NCBI GenBank assembly: GCA_036245525.1
Contig: BTPG01000006.1
Coordinates: 95,513,972 to 95,577,971, forward strand
Length of the DNA: 64,000 bases
Direction: 5' to 3'
From: Semisulcospira habei
Lineage: Eukaryota > Mollusca > Gastropoda > Semisulcospiridae
Shown: positions 20,376 through 31,092 of the stretch, in pieces
How the letters are laid out: the number at the start of each line of letters is the position of its first letter
Numbering within the stretch: position 1 is the first letter of the stretch
The notes under the pieces: generated by a model
The model's database searches: none
Told to the model about the DNA's origin: nothing
What the model saw: only the letters and a program-made list of their open reading frames with translations
Translations under genes and position numbers: made by a program

Positions 20376-21415
20376 ACCGTAAATTTCGGACATAACAAAT
20401 TGCCCGGGGACACACACTTTTATGTTTTAATATCCGAGGGAATTGATATAACCAAAATACACTTATCAACAAAAGAAACTCGATTTTTTTTACCATAACG
20501 CTTTTCTTAGTAAATGTGCTTTAATCGGGTTAATTTTACCTCATTTATTAGAAAATGTTATGAAGAGTGTGTTATGTCGTGTGCAAATAGACTGTTTAGT
20601 CATAAAAATCGCACATTGATGACTTATGACGTCAGCCGTGACACTACCATCACAGGATATTGAAAGTGAAATGGAGAGCATCTGCAGAGGACACAGCTGA
20701 AAGCCAACGAATGTGCAGTGTCACTAGGGTCCGTGTGCATGAAAATCCGGCCGGTTTGGTCTTGACCTACTTTTCGTTTGTCAAAGGCACCTAAATAATC
20801 AACATTAGCTACAAACATGAAAATCAAAAAGTTTTTTATTTTTAGGTTAGCGGCCATATTTACCTGATAAATGGATATGGGTGTGTTCTTTATCTCGGTG
20901 TCAGTCCCTGGAGCATAAAAAATGGTTTGAAAGTAATTCACATTAAATCAAATAAGATTTATTAAGAAAATCATGTGCACCGGAAGTTCTGGTTCTCTAA
21001 TAAATTTTTTGAGTCAAATTTCATTTGAGGCAGTTAATAACATCATAAGCAATCCACACAACTTGTGTATTAAAACATATCACAGGAAACTTGCTTCACA
21101 GAGTGTGTCCAGTTTTGCTTATTTTCACCACTAATGAAACCCTGTGTCCTCCAAGGTAGCCATGGGCGATAACTCATCCAATTTTTGTGTGCAGTAGGCT
21201 GAACATTCTAAAGTAAGCAACAAATTAAATTTTCTTGTTTTGCTGTCAGAGTGACTCTTTGTTTGAGGGTACACTTACAGACACTTTTCGCGTTTTTAAT
21301 GGAAGACAGTATAGTTTATGTTTTGTTGGTACATATACCTCCGAATAAGCGTTTTCAAGTCCGACTCTGATTAAATATCCGACCTTGTTATAACCGAAGT
21401 AGACTGTATTTACCA
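20376..21415. mobile_element. Candidate non-autonomous pogo/Tc1-like element
   Basis: The left end TACCGTAAATTTCGGACATAAC resembles the complement of the right end GTTATAACCGAAGTAGACTG, and ends lie next to TA. The interior has internal TATAAC-type motifs but no transposase. Minus-strand frames inside are short and unrecognised. The end similarity is imperfect, so the boundaries are tentative. Confidence 0.35.
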
Positions 21416-21484
21416 TAACATCGTGTGTTAATAAAAGAATTACATTTCTTTCACGTTTGAGTAGTTATTTTGCAAATTGTTAAA

Positions 21485-21830
21485 GCATAAAACAATGCAA
21501 TTTTATGTCAAACACCACTGGAAGACATACTTGTAGCAAAAAGCGATGTCAGAAACTAATAAATTCTTTTTTCATATTGAAGCTCAGAAAGGATTAAGCT
21601 ATACCCAGTACGTGTGTCAACTGATAATTTGATTGGATTTCCATTTGAGTGAAAAACGAAACTTTCAATATACTACATTGAAAATCTCGCTTTTTTCACT
21701 AAAATGGACATACCGGCTTTTACCAATGCACAGCAAAACACACCTCGACTCTTGTCAACACCCTAGCATTTGAAACCTGTTAGCGCAATCTTCGGTAATG
21801 TTCTCGGTACTGACAGTGTCCTATCGGCGG
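21485..21830. repeat. Dispersed repeat R1, copy 2
   Basis: It matches 19281-19480 in two blocks (21489-21545 and 21768-21830), separated here by about 220 bp of extra sequence. Confidence 0.7.
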
Positions 21831-21889
21831 CCGCCGCAGCGATGATATTACCTGTCAGACACCTTGCTTCCAGTGGCCGAAACATTGTA

Positions 21890-21945
21890 GAGGGGGAGGG
21901 GGGAGGGTGTCAAGACTGGATCTCCCTCCCTCCCCCCTCTCTGGA
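21890..21945. repeat. Purine/pyrimidine hairpin
   Basis: GAGGGGGAGGGGGGAGGG pairs with CCCTCCCTCCCCCCTC across a short TGTCAAGACTGGATC loop. Confidence 0.8.
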
Positions 21946-22054
21946 TAAGGCAGGAAACATTGATGGAACCGTTATATTGGCTATTTTTACCCCCTCCCCT
22001 GGGACTGTACGTAAACCGTACGAGCATTGTTGTTTCTGAAATCTTGGTTTATTG

Positions 22055-22217
22055 AACGACCCAAAGCCAACACCGTCCAAGAAACATGGATACAAATTCG
22101 CCTCAGCAAGAGGCATAGATCTTCATGAGCCCCCGCGACTGCTGGGGCTCATGAGAGTCTAAGCCTCTTGCTGATGTATCGTGTTCACTTTTGTTCTCGG
22201 CAGTGAAGGGGTCAAAC
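22055..22217. mobile_element. Hairpin MITE, family B
   Basis: Central hairpin 22107-22172 (CATGAGCCCCCGCGACTG). Outer arms CCAACACCGTCCAAG and CTCGGCAGTGAAGGGGTCAA. Confidence 0.85.
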
Positions 22218-22267
22218 GATAAGAGCGCCACGTTGCCTGGAGAAGGCCGCCCTGTTTTCGCTTTGGC

Positions 22268-22303
22268 TCCCTCGAGACGTGCCGCATCTAGATAAGCGGC
22301 GTT
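22268..22303. mobile_element. Hairpin MITE, family A, left arm only
   Basis: TCGAGACGTGCCGCATC followed by GATAAGCGGC; it passes directly into a family D element at GTTAAC. Confidence 0.65.
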
Positions 22304-22518
22304 AACCCACTGCATCCTGACGCTGATTTTGTCAGATTTTCTTATTGTCCTATTAAGGCTACATTACAGATTAGGCGATAGATCAACCATATTAGTTCAA
22401 GGGTGGCTGCCAGAATAGATTGGCGCCGGAGGCGCCAAGCTATTCTGGCACCACCCTTGAACTCAATAATAGTTAAATTAATTTCAAGCAGGAGTGTATC
22501 AGGATGAAAAGGGTTAAG
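22302..22518. mobile_element. Hairpin MITE, family D
   Basis: TTAACCCACTGCATCCTGAC terminus, core GGCTGCCAGAATAGATTGGC with its complement, right end AAAAGGGTTAAG. Confidence 0.82.
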
Positions 22519-22689
22519 CCGAATGGGTTACAACAGCAAAGAGCCTGAGCAAGGGTTCATGTGAACCCGTATCCCTCGTAGACAAAATCAGTGATGAACA
22601 AATCACTTCACGCCACTCTCATTCTACTCTCTTTGGCGTTCACTCTTCATGTTTCTCCTTTTTTTCTGTTTTTGGTTGGTGCTGTTCCG

Positions 22690-22797
22690 CAGTGGGCAAA
22701 AGGTCCACGGGCCGACGTCGGCCGCAGTCGGCCCGCGCACTAATGTGCGCGGGCCGACCGGGGCCGACATCGGCCCTCGGACCTTTTGCCCACTGGA
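22690..22797. mobile_element. Palindromic element, family E
   Basis: CAGTGGGCAAAAGGTCC pairs with GGACCTTTTGCCCACTGG; the interior GCCGACGTCGGCC is itself self-complementary. Confidence 0.88.
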
Positions 22798-23075
22798 TGA
22801 TCCTCCATTCATGCACCCTGTCACTATCGACCCTCTCTTCTCGCTCTCTCTTTTGCTATTCGCCCTCTATTCTCTCCCCCTTTTGCTATTCGCCCTCTGT
22901 TCATTCTCCCTGTTCTTTGCCATTCGCTCTGCGCCGCCCACTTGAGGTATGCCGCCCGTGGCTCGCGGGATTGGGTGGGTAATCGGCGGTTAGCTCCCTT
23001 TTGTGGCGCCATTCTGGTCACGATGTTGTAACTCGCTAATAATCGATAGATGATTCTTGTTATCTGCAGGTACTG

Positions 23076-23078
<3 letters not shown>
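22798..23078. other. No recognisable gene
   Basis: Pyrimidine-rich start with TTTTGCTATTCGCCCTCT duplicated; the rest is unassigned. Confidence 0.4.

Positions 23079-23141
<63 letters not shown>
23079..23141. repeat. (CT)n microsatellite
   Basis: About 31 CT units. Confidence 0.97.
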
Positions 23142-23146
<5 letters not shown>

Positions 23147-23189
23147 GGCCCCTATATGGGATTTGTGTGTGTCTGGTCACACAAAGCAC

Positions 23190-23485
23190 CAGCAACAACA
23201 ACACTTTCACCATTAGCAACAACATCAACAACAACAACACGAACAACAACAGCAACAACAACAACAGCAGCAGCAACAACAACAAAAACAACAACAGCGG
23301 CAACAGCAGCAGCAACAACAACAACGACAAGAAGAAGAAGAACAAGGACGACAACAACAACAAGAAGAACAAGAACAATAACATTGACGACGACAACAAC
23401 AACAATAACAACAACAACGACAACAACGACAGCAACAACAACGACAACAACATCAACAACACTGAACAGCAGCAGCAGCAACAGC

Positions 23486-23525
<40 letters not shown>

Positions 23526-23526
23526 G
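23190..23526. repeat. Imperfect (AAC)n tract
   Basis: About 340 bp dominated by AAC with AAG, ACG and AGC interruptions; the 3' 65 bp are purer (CAG/CAA). All long frames here are low-complexity products of the repeat. Confidence 0.95.
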
Positions 23527-23816
23527 GCATGCAGTCTTGTATTTCTATGAGTGGAGGTGCATAAACATGTTGAACGGCTGTCCAGTCTCTGATGACTCCG
23601 CTATTTTCTACTTCATGTAATGCAGATTTGATGATGGAAAAGAACTCTGTTTGTCCGTCTGTTTGTGTGTCTGACTGACTGACTCTTTCTCTCCCACAAT
23701 CTCGCTCATTCCCGCTCTCTCTCTCTCTCACTCTGCAAGATCCTTGTGTGAGTGTGCGAGTGTGTGCATAGGCGTGGGCGGGAGAGAGTGATTCTTGTGG
23801 TAATTGACTACAGGCG

Positions 23817-23876
23817 ACCGTCTCGAATGAGTTAACTCTTTGGCTGCCGGTAGCATTACCGACAGCCAAATGGTTG
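23817..23876. mobile_element. Family A right-arm end joined to a minimal family C hairpin
   Basis: CGTCTCGAATGAGTTAA, then TTAACTCTTTGGCTGCCGG with its complement CCGACAGCCAAATGGTTGAA. The C stem has only a four-base loop. Confidence 0.8.
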
Positions 23877-25264
23877 AACAATGTCTCAGGTTATGACCAG
23901 TCGTCCTTGAGAAATCCAGCTTCTTTTTATTTCATGGGCCTTATCACGTCCAACTTCTTTCTTGACAATGAACAATAATTACAGCGGGAGTACTTGACTA
24001 GACGAGCAATGAAATACGGTAATCAATATTTTCACGATTACTGTTGTAATTTTCAATCCATGAAAAAGCTTTAGGAATGACTTCCTGAAGTTCCCTAGGA
24101 TCCCAGCCCTTCACTAGACACAATGCCCACACCGTACAAGCTAACGCCTAACGCTCGGTATTACGGTTTAAAGAACATAATTAGTATTTTTGCTTTGAGC
24201 TAAATAGTCGCTCTTGTCTCAGTCTTTAAAACCAAGTGCGCGTTTGAAGGGTTACAAACAGCAAGGATTTGGAAAGGACAGCCATTTTTGCACCGAACAG
24301 TCAAACTGAGATTGACCTGCGCTCGCGGGTTTTGATTATAAATGCAGCATCATGCCATAATATTTGTTCATCAAAATCTTTTACTCTCATTATCACTGAG
24401 AGCATAAACCCATGCAGGGGATCAATCTTCTTTAGCAATGTCGTCATTGTGGAAATGGTTTCCGCACCCACAATGTGGATACAGATGAGCTCTGTGTTTA
24501 CACTAGCCCGTTATATATAACTTTAGTAGGCATTCCTAATTTTGTGGGCATGCTCACAATATTTACTATATGCATATTGAAACTGTACTGGGAAGACATA
24601 TTCCATCATAATTCGTTAATTTACATCAGCGTTTCATGAAATAATTGTAAAATTAGTATGCGGAAGCTCGCCCGTGATAGCATTTTCAAAAGAATCTAAT
24701 AGCGGCATGCCAATGTAGCCAGCATATGCCACCAGGGACGCGAAAATAATGGGATGGAACTACACACTTCCTTTGCGAGAATACATGACGTTGTAAGGTG
24801 ATGCATTAATAAAAATGTATTTGAAAACGTCACTAATAATCTCATGTTGCATTATATCAAAAACAATTCTTCATATCTTCTTGCATATAATTCATTTCGG
24901 GTTTTCGCTTTCTAATGGCAACATTTCAAAGAAACGGAGAGATGTATGTAAGAGGTGGCTTTTGTTTGTTTCAGTGAGCTTAGCTGACTGAAAGTTAGAA
25001 CTGTGTGGTTACGGCTGATAGACAAATGCACGTGTTTCACCAACGGAGAACAGATAGGATTCTGAAGGTTTCCATTCAATATCATGCATGCTCAGTCAAA
25101 GATTGCCCACTGTGTTTGATAGTGTAACACAACCCCAACAGCAGCAAGCGTCCCGCTTTTTTTCAACGTAATGGGCGACCCCCCAAAAAATGCAAGGGGG
25201 GGGGGGGGGGACAGAGGAAGTGACATTATAGGAGGTGCTAGAGAGTGTTCCTCAGTACGACGAC
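23877..25264. other. Intergenic sequence, no gene seen
   Basis: AT-rich and mostly unique. The part at 24520-24600 (GTAGGCATTCCTAATTTTG) matches 54640-54720. A G run lies at 25196-25210. I recognise no coding sequence. Confidence 0.5.
24520..24600. repeat. Dispersed repeat R3, copy 1
   Basis: GTGGGCATGCTCACAATA and the flanking TAGTAGGCATT recur with small changes at 54640-54720. Confidence 0.65.
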
Positions 25265-25345
25265 CTTAAGTCATTCGAGACGTGCCGCATCCGGATACGC
25301 GGCTTATGCCGCGTATCTGGAAGCGGCACGTCTCGAATGAATAAG
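25265..25345. mobile_element. Hairpin MITE, family A
   Basis: Stem TCATTCGAGACGTGCCGC, loop GGCTTATGCC, complement AGCGGCACGTCTCGAATGA. Termini read TTAAG and ATAAG. Confidence 0.9.
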
Positions 25346-25501
25346 TCAAACACCGTACAAAAACAGTTTTTGTTACATGCATGCGGACATCACAATTATG
25401 TCCCTTTATGTTTCCTAAACTATATTCAGTCTCTGAAGAAACGCGCACAAAATATTTTCACAAGTACTTTCTTATTTATATTTCTCTGCATTGTTCGCAT
25501 G

Positions 25502-25713
25502 GTAACCCCTTCACTGCCGACAAAAAAATGAACACCACACAACTGCAAGAGGCATAGATCCTCATGAGCCTCTTCGCATGCGGAGCCTCTCTTGCTGAAA
25601 CCGCCAGTGAAACCACTTGGTAGCCACGTTTCTTTGGTGGCTGGGTTTCTTTGGTGTTGAATAAACAAAAGGTTTTAAAAATACAGTCTGCACACACCAG
25701 CAGTGAATGAGTT
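25502..25713. mobile_element. Hairpin MITE, family B, shortened central stem
   Basis: TAACCCCTTCACTGCCGAC to GCAGTGAATGAGTTAA. The centre (25546-25596) has lost part of the stem around CGCATGCG. The right end shares its TTAA with the next element. Confidence 0.88.
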
Positions 25714-25791
25714 AACTCATTCGAGACGTGCCTCCTCCAGATACGCGGCTTATGCCGCGTATCTGGAGGCGGCAAGTCTCGAATGAGTTAA
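25712..25791. mobile_element. Hairpin MITE, family A
   Basis: TTAACTCATTCGAGACG and its complement; inner stem CTCCAGATACGCGG, loop CTTATG. Two stem mismatches (CCTCC, GGCAAG). Confidence 0.92.
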
Positions 25792-25936
25792 TGCCATTTT
25801 TATACTGTATGAGTGCATTATAGATTGCGTGTTCTTGATGCGGTCCTCTCAACCGGAAGCAGTATTTACGACTCTGCATTTTATGCTTTATTCCACAGTC
25901 AACGGCCGAAAAATGCGTTCTTCGCCACATGCATCG

Positions 25937-26018
25937 ATTAACTCATTCACGGCCAGCCGCATCCGGATGCGCGGCTTATGCCGCGCATCCGGATGAGGCT
26001 GGCCGCAAATGTTAATTA
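25937..26018. mobile_element. Hairpin MITE, subfamily A2
   Basis: TTAACTCATTCACGGCCAGC; the outer stem differs from family A, while the central GGCTTATGCC and the CATCCGGATGCGCGG stem are similar. Ends GCCGCAAATGTTAA. Confidence 0.9.
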
Positions 26019-26096
26019 ATTTCTTCAAGATTCAAACTTTACTCCAAGAAATCTTGCATCCTGAAAACAAAAATCGATGAGTTATTTATTATTATA

Positions 26097-26187
26097 TTAA
26101 CCCTTTGGCTGTCGGTAGCGCTATTTTTCGCAATGATTCCTGCAGAAATCATCGCAAAAAATGCGTTATCGACAGACAAAGGGTTAA
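26097..26187. mobile_element. Hairpin MITE, family C
   Basis: TTAACCCTTTGGCTGTCGG to GACAGACAAAGGGTTAA, with a second palindrome, GATTCCTGCAGAAATC, at the centre. Confidence 0.92.
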
Positions 26188-26451
26188 CAATTGAACAACT
26201 GTACGCTGCAACAAAAGTGAAACTATTGTATGCACGATACACATTTTTAAAACTGTGTTCGCTTCTATAGCCTCGAGCTTTCCTCTTCTCATTGGGTGAC
26301 AAGTTTGACAAATGATGCTCTTGTCAAATGTGTGAGTCAGTCGTTTTTTTTCCTCTGTCGTTTTAGTTATTTTTATTTGTTTCCCACGAGCTAAGGTATC
26401 TGCCTCCAAAATATATATAGCGAATTGTTGTTCTTGTTTGTTTATCTACTT

Positions 26452-26548
26452 TTTACCCCTTTGGGTGTCGGTAGCTATTTTTGTCGTGATGATTCCTGCA
26501 GGAAACATCGCACACAAAAAAACTGCTACTGACAGCCAAAACCTTAAA
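26452..26548. mobile_element. Hairpin MITE, family C, diverged
   Basis: TTTACCCCTTTGGGTGTCGG and CTGACAGCCAAAACCTTAAA; centre GATTCCTGCAGGAAACATCG. Confidence 0.85.
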
Positions 26549-26652
26549 CTGCATTTTGTTTGCCTTTAAAAAAAAAACAACACTTTCTTTCTTTGTTGGT
26601 TATTTACTTTCTAGTTATGTGATATTCTAAACATTGTTTCCATTTGTCAACA

Positions 26653-26702
26653 GTTAACCCTTTCACTGCCAGTAGAGGCGGATTATGTTTCCTAAATCTT
26701 CG
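26653..26702. mobile_element. Family B left end, truncated
   Basis: TTAACCCTTTCACTGCC followed by about 30 bp, then the next element. Confidence 0.6.
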
Positions 26703-26914
26703 TTAACCCATTCAGCCCTGACGCACTACAGCACGAGATGGGTCGACCACGATAATTCAAGGGTAGTGCCAGATTAGCTTGGCGCCGAAATTTGAATTAT
26801 CGTGGCACTACCCTTGAATTATCATGGTCGATCCATCTCCTGCAACTGGTGCATAGTCGTTAGATGACGCCTCCATAATTTGGAAAATACATGCGTCGGG
26901 CTGAATGAGTTAAT
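26703..26914. mobile_element. Hairpin MITE, family D1, internally rearranged
   Basis: TTAACCCATTCAGCCCTGAC to GGCTGAATGAGTTAA. The right arm carries an extra TTGAATTATCGTGG (26792-26805) that is the exact complement of this copy's own left arm (26747-26760). Confidence 0.9.
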
Positions 26915-27068
26915 TAAACGCCAAAGAGCCACAGCCGTCCAAATAACACCGTCAGATGCAAAATGTTGTCAGCAAGAGGAATAGATCCTCATCAGCTCCC
27001 GCATCTGCGGGAGCTCATGTCTCTTTCCGCTGGACCGTGTTCACTTTTCCCAGCAGTGAAGGGGTTAA
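26915..27068. mobile_element. Hairpin MITE, family B
   Basis: ACGCCAAAGAGCCACAGCC outer arm; short stem GCTCCCGCATCTGCGGGAGC at the centre; right end CAGCAGTGAAGGGGTTAA. It shares its left TTAA with the preceding D1 copy. Confidence 0.85.
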
Positions 27069-27415
27069 GAGGAGACCATTACAAACAGAATTATTGGATA
27101 TTGACAATGTCTACACTGCAAGAGGAACCAGTTCTCATGGATTCCCCGCAATATAATCTTCGAGAGTGCCAGGTGAGTGTGGAGGTTCCAGAGGGTGTAT
27201 GATTTCTTGAGTTTTGTTTAATTTACTTTATTGCAAGTTTCTACCTGGAAACATTTAGTTCTAGAACCCTTGGAGGGGCCGATATCAAGCCATTTTTTGT
27301 GTGTGCAAATTTTTAATAAAAGCAATCAAAACTTCAATAGTTAAGCTGACCCTTCTAAACAACTATGTTGTCTTGTTCTGTGTTTGTCTTCATGAGCATC
27401 CGAGTTGGGTTCATT

Positions 27416-27483
<68 letters not shown>

Positions 27484-27485
27484 TA

Positions 27486-27534
<49 letters not shown>

Positions 27535-27545
27535 ATTATTATTAT
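27416..27545. repeat. (ATT)n microsatellite
   Basis: About 130 bp with two interruptions. No adjacent LINE 3' end recognised. Confidence 0.97.
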
Positions 27546-27672
27546 CTCGTGGGTGCTTGACATATATCAAAGATACTTATTGGGCTCTTTTGTTTTTTTA
27601 CAGCATCGTAAATAAATTATTAGACTGGCCAGTGGTACCCTCCTGATGCTACTAAGTCATCATCTAATCACA

Positions 27673-27770
27673 GACGGAGGAAGCATATACGAGTTATGTC
27701 CCTTGACAATGGCTCCGAGCGTCCCGCTCGGAGCTATTGTCGGGGTACATAACTGCATTTGGCTTCCTCG
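27673..27770. repeat. 98-bp palindrome
   Basis: GAGGAAGC at the left and GCTTCCTC at the right enclose ACAATGGCTCCGAGC, which pairs with GCTCGGAGCTATTGT. No second copy in the window. Confidence 0.85.
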
Positions 27771-28291
27771 ATCCTGTGTTATCATCATAATCGTGCAAAA
27801 AGCCGTTTGTATTGTCAGCGAGCGTTGAACCGTGAATCATATCAGACGGCTCACACCAGACAGGACCACACGACATGCTGCAGAGGGCGGTATCGTGCAT
27901 ATCAGTTAATACGCTGTTTTTATTTATCGCTCGATTTCACCCATCCATCTGCACAAGACATAGAATCGCACCAACACCTGCAGCTTAGGGGCTCTGTGGC
28001 ATTAGCTGAGTTAGGTCGGTTTAATCTGTTCCTGAAAAGGAGGGCGTTTTTGATGGTTAAGCGTACGTTTGTGCCAGTTACCTTTTAAAGCGACATCCTC
28101 CAGGGAGAAAAGGGTTAGTCAGTATTTCGCTATATGTCCTTTATAAGTGTTCTCAGAATGTCTTACAATCATGCTGGACAAAATGGCTGGCTTGAATCAC
28201 GAATTGTGAATGTCGTAAAGTGAAACAGAATTTCTGCTCTTGTTTTATTGTCTACGCAGGAGAGAGCCTTCCGTCACGCTCCAAAGGCAGT

Positions 28292-29267
28292 GGAAAACCT
28301 CTTGTAGGTGTGCCTAATCACTTACATTGTGGAAAACCTCTTGTAGGTGTGCCTAATCACTTGCATTGTGGAACACCTCTTGTAGGTGTGCCTAATCACT
28401 TACATTGTGGAAAACCTCTTGTAGGTGTGCCTAATCACTTGCATTGTGGAACACCTCTTGTAGGTGTGCCTAATCACTTACATTGTGGAAAACCTCTTGT
28501 AGGTGTGCCTAATCACTTGCATTGTGGAACACCTCTTGTAGGTGTGCCCAATCACTTGCATTGTGGAAAACCTCTTGTAGGTGTGCCTAATCACTTGCAT
28601 TGTGGAAAACCTCTTGTAGGTGTGCCTAATCACTTGCATTGTGGAAAACCTCTTGTAGGTGTGCCTAATCACTTGCATTGTGGAAAACCTCTTGTAGGTG
28701 TGCCTAATCACTTGCATTGTGGAAAACCTCTTGTAGGTGTGCCTAATCACTTGCATTGTGGAAAACCTCTTGTAGGTGTGCCTAATCACTTGCATTGTTG
28801 AAAACCTCTTGTAGGTGTGCCTAATCAATTGCATTGTGGAAAACCTCTTGTAGGTGTGCCTAATCACTTGCATTGTGGAAAACCTCTTGTAGGTGTGCCT
28901 AATCACTTGCATTGTGGAAAACCTCTTGTAGGTGTGCCTAATCACTTGCAGTGTGGAAAACCTCTTGTAGGTGTGCCTAATCACTTGCATTGTGGAAAAC
29001 CTCTTGTAGGTGTGCCTAATCACTTGCATTGTGGAAAACCTCTTGTAGGTGTGCCTAATCACTTGCATTGTTGAAAACCTCTTGTAGGTGTGCCTAATCA
29101 CTTGCATTGCGAAAAACCTCTTGTAGGTGTGCCTAATCATTTGCATTGCGGAAAACCTCTTGTAGGTGTGCCTAATCACTTGCATTGCGGAAAACCTCTT
29201 GTAGGTGTGCCTAATCACTTGCATTGCGGAAAACCTCTTGTAGGTGTGGCTAATCACTTGCATTGTG
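28292..29267. repeat. 39-bp minisatellite, about 25 copies
   Basis: Unit GGAAAACCTCTTGTAGGTGT followed by GCCTAATCACTTGCATTGT, 39 bp. Because 39 is 13 codons, a frame on each strand stays open and gives 13-residue repeats (for example GKPLVGVPNHLHC); two copies acquire a TGA (near 28799 and 29071). The first seven copies mostly alternate between two variants. The repeat arithmetic explains the open frames, so I do not call a gene. Confidence 0.96.
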
Positions 29268-29427
29268 AAAAAAAAGGGCAAAAATGTCTTAGCTGAGGCA
29301 AGACGACATTGACAACCCGTTTTATCGGCGAATTCTAGCAATCAAAGCAGGCCATGGATCAGATCCCTTTAATATAGCAATATTTTTGAAAATTAATACA
29401 ACTGCTCAAGCCAAAGCCCTTCGCATC

Positions 29428-29490
29428 TGCAAAAGGCACAGTTTCACATAAGCCCCTTCAGGGGCTTATGTGAATCTATGTCTCTTGCAG
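29428..29490. mobile_element. Hairpin MITE, family B variant
   Basis: Stem CACATAAGCCCCTTCAGGGG with complement. CATAAG replaces the usual CATGAG on both arms. Confidence 0.8.
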
Positions 29491-29716
29491 ACAATCACTG
29501 CTTTCTCAGTCTTTGGGTGTACAGAATGTACGCATTGTTACAATTTCATTTTAAGTTATTAGGAGTTACCTGGAATAGCCATATCCCCGACATTTGCTGT
29601 ACATCAAGATGGCGCGCGTGTCACGATCTACGAGAAACGTGACTTCTCTGCTGGGGTTCAAATACGAACACGATTTACATTCTCACATTCCTCAGGTGCA
29701 GAGTCAACATTTCTAT

Positions 29717-29930
29717 TTAACTCTCTCACTGTCGAGAAAAAGGCCAACACCATCAAGCTGCAAGAGGCATAGATCCTCATGAGACCCCGCTTTGGCGGGG
29801 GCTCATGAGGATATATGCCTCTTGCTGAAACCACTGTGTATACACGTTCCTTTGGCGGCTGGGGATCTTAGGCATTAAGTTTACAATAATTTCAAATACA
29901 GTCTGCATCAACTGGCTGCGAGGGAGTGAA
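29717..29930. mobile_element. Hairpin MITE, family B, complete
   Basis: TTAACTCTCTCACTGTCGAG; central hairpin 29760-29825; right arm TTCCTTTGGCGGCTGG to GGGAGTGAATG. Confidence 0.9.
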
Positions 29931-29959
29931 TGTCGTGGTCATGCTGGCTAGACGACGGT

Positions 29960-30045
29960 GGGGCGCATGCGAGGTGGGGGTGGGGTGGGAGGTGGGGGGG
30001 GGGGGGAGGGGTGTAGGGTGGTACACAAGAAAAAAAAAAGAAGAA
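29960..30045. repeat. G-rich and A-rich simple sequence
   Basis: (GGGGT)-like run and poly-G to about 30007, then A-rich. Confidence 0.85.
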
Positions 30046-30087
30046 AATAAAAATATAGCATTAAACTTGGACTATGAGGTATATTAA

Positions 30088-30172
30088 TTTAACCCTTTTA
30101 GCCCCCTAGTCGCTACAGCAGGAGATGGATTGACCATGATAATTCAAGGGTAGTGCCAGATTAGCTTGGCGC
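30088..30172. mobile_element. Hairpin MITE, family D1, left arm only
   Basis: TTTAACCCTTTTAGCCCC through GTGCCAGATTAGCTTGGCGC, then unrelated sequence. Confidence 0.82.
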
Positions 30173-30258
30173 CTTGGTTGCCTTGTGTGTGTGGTGATAA
30201 CGAATTGTGAGCGAGACGCGTTTTTTTTTAAATTTTTTAAAATAGTGATACAAATGCC

Positions 30259-30494
30259 TTTAACCCCTTCGTTGTCTGCAGAAAACGCAAACCGCGCCTC
30301 TAAAATCACTGCGCAATGACCGACATTGGCGTGACGAACACAAATGAGACGAGGACTAAAAGTAGGCACAAAGAACGTAGGACTAACAAGAGACATAAAT
30401 CCTCATGAGCCCCCGCGAATGCGGGGGCTCATGAGGATTTATGTCTCTTGCAGATGGATATCCTCCAATTTTCACCCGGAAATTAAAGGGTTAA
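30259..30494. mobile_element. Hairpin MITE, family B, complete
   Basis: TTAACCCCTTCGTTGTC to GGAAATTAAAGGGTTAA. The central stem (about 30387-30452, GAGACATAAATCCTCATGAG) pairs without a mismatch. Same subtype as 7418-7606. Confidence 0.92.
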
Positions 30495-30841
30495 AATTTA
30501 AATCGTATTTCATTCACAATTCACATAATTGCCTTTTTGTATGGACCCCCAACAGCTTCCACCCCACTCTCTCTCCCTTTTGGCACCACTTGCTCGTTGT
30601 TTGCGAATGTAATATGCACCACATATGAGATGTCATTGCATGGGCGTCGATCCATCTCAGATCCACAAGTTAATGCTGGGAACGCTTGAGTTATGTCGTG
30701 ATGTCGTGCCATGTGCGGATTTCGTCTTGGTCGGACTTTCATCTCGTCTTATCATACAAGAGTCATCCTCAACTTAAGGAACAGCTGGAGCTGATCTCGG
30801 TAAGCAAAAAGCATAAAGTCTTAGGTGCCCCTGTTTTTATC

Positions 30842-30909
30842 TGCAAGAGACATAGATTCTCATGAGCCCCTGGGGCTGCTGTGGCCCTTGAGAATCTATG
30901 CCTCTTGCA
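30842..30909. mobile_element. Hairpin MITE, family B, core
   Basis: TGCAAGAGACATAGATTCTC and its complement around a degraded GC centre; a more degraded relative follows at about 30945-31060. Confidence 0.8.
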
Positions 30910-31092
30910 CGTAAATAAAATCTGCTGGAGAAAAACTGTCTTCTTGAGCATAGATGCACAGAATCTAATGAACCCTTGTGATTATCCACAATATGCATAT
31001 ACTCTAATGAGATCCAGCAGTCGTGTATGGGCTCATGGGAATCTAAGCCTATTTCAATATGGAAGGGGCTGCGTAAGGAACTGTCTTAGTGT

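Noticed and set aside
20624..20941. 105-residue minus-strand frame inside the candidate pogo-like element
   Set aside because: No transposase motif (no DDE/D pattern, no helix-turn-helix that I can see); the length is within chance expectation for AT-rich sequence.
22824..23620. Long reading frames on both strands rich in Leu, Asn or Thr
   Set aside because: They are translations of (CT)n and (AAC)n simple sequence, open in several frames at once, with no domain.
28292..29267. CRISPR-like array
   Set aside because: The repeats are directly adjacent with no variable spacers, and the context is animal retrotransposon DNA. The same applies to 48095-48695.
28220..29341. Repeat proteins of up to 287 residues on both strands
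   Set aside because: A 39-bp unit without stops keeps frames open on both strands. Two copies already contain TGA, and no flanking coding sequence supports a gene.
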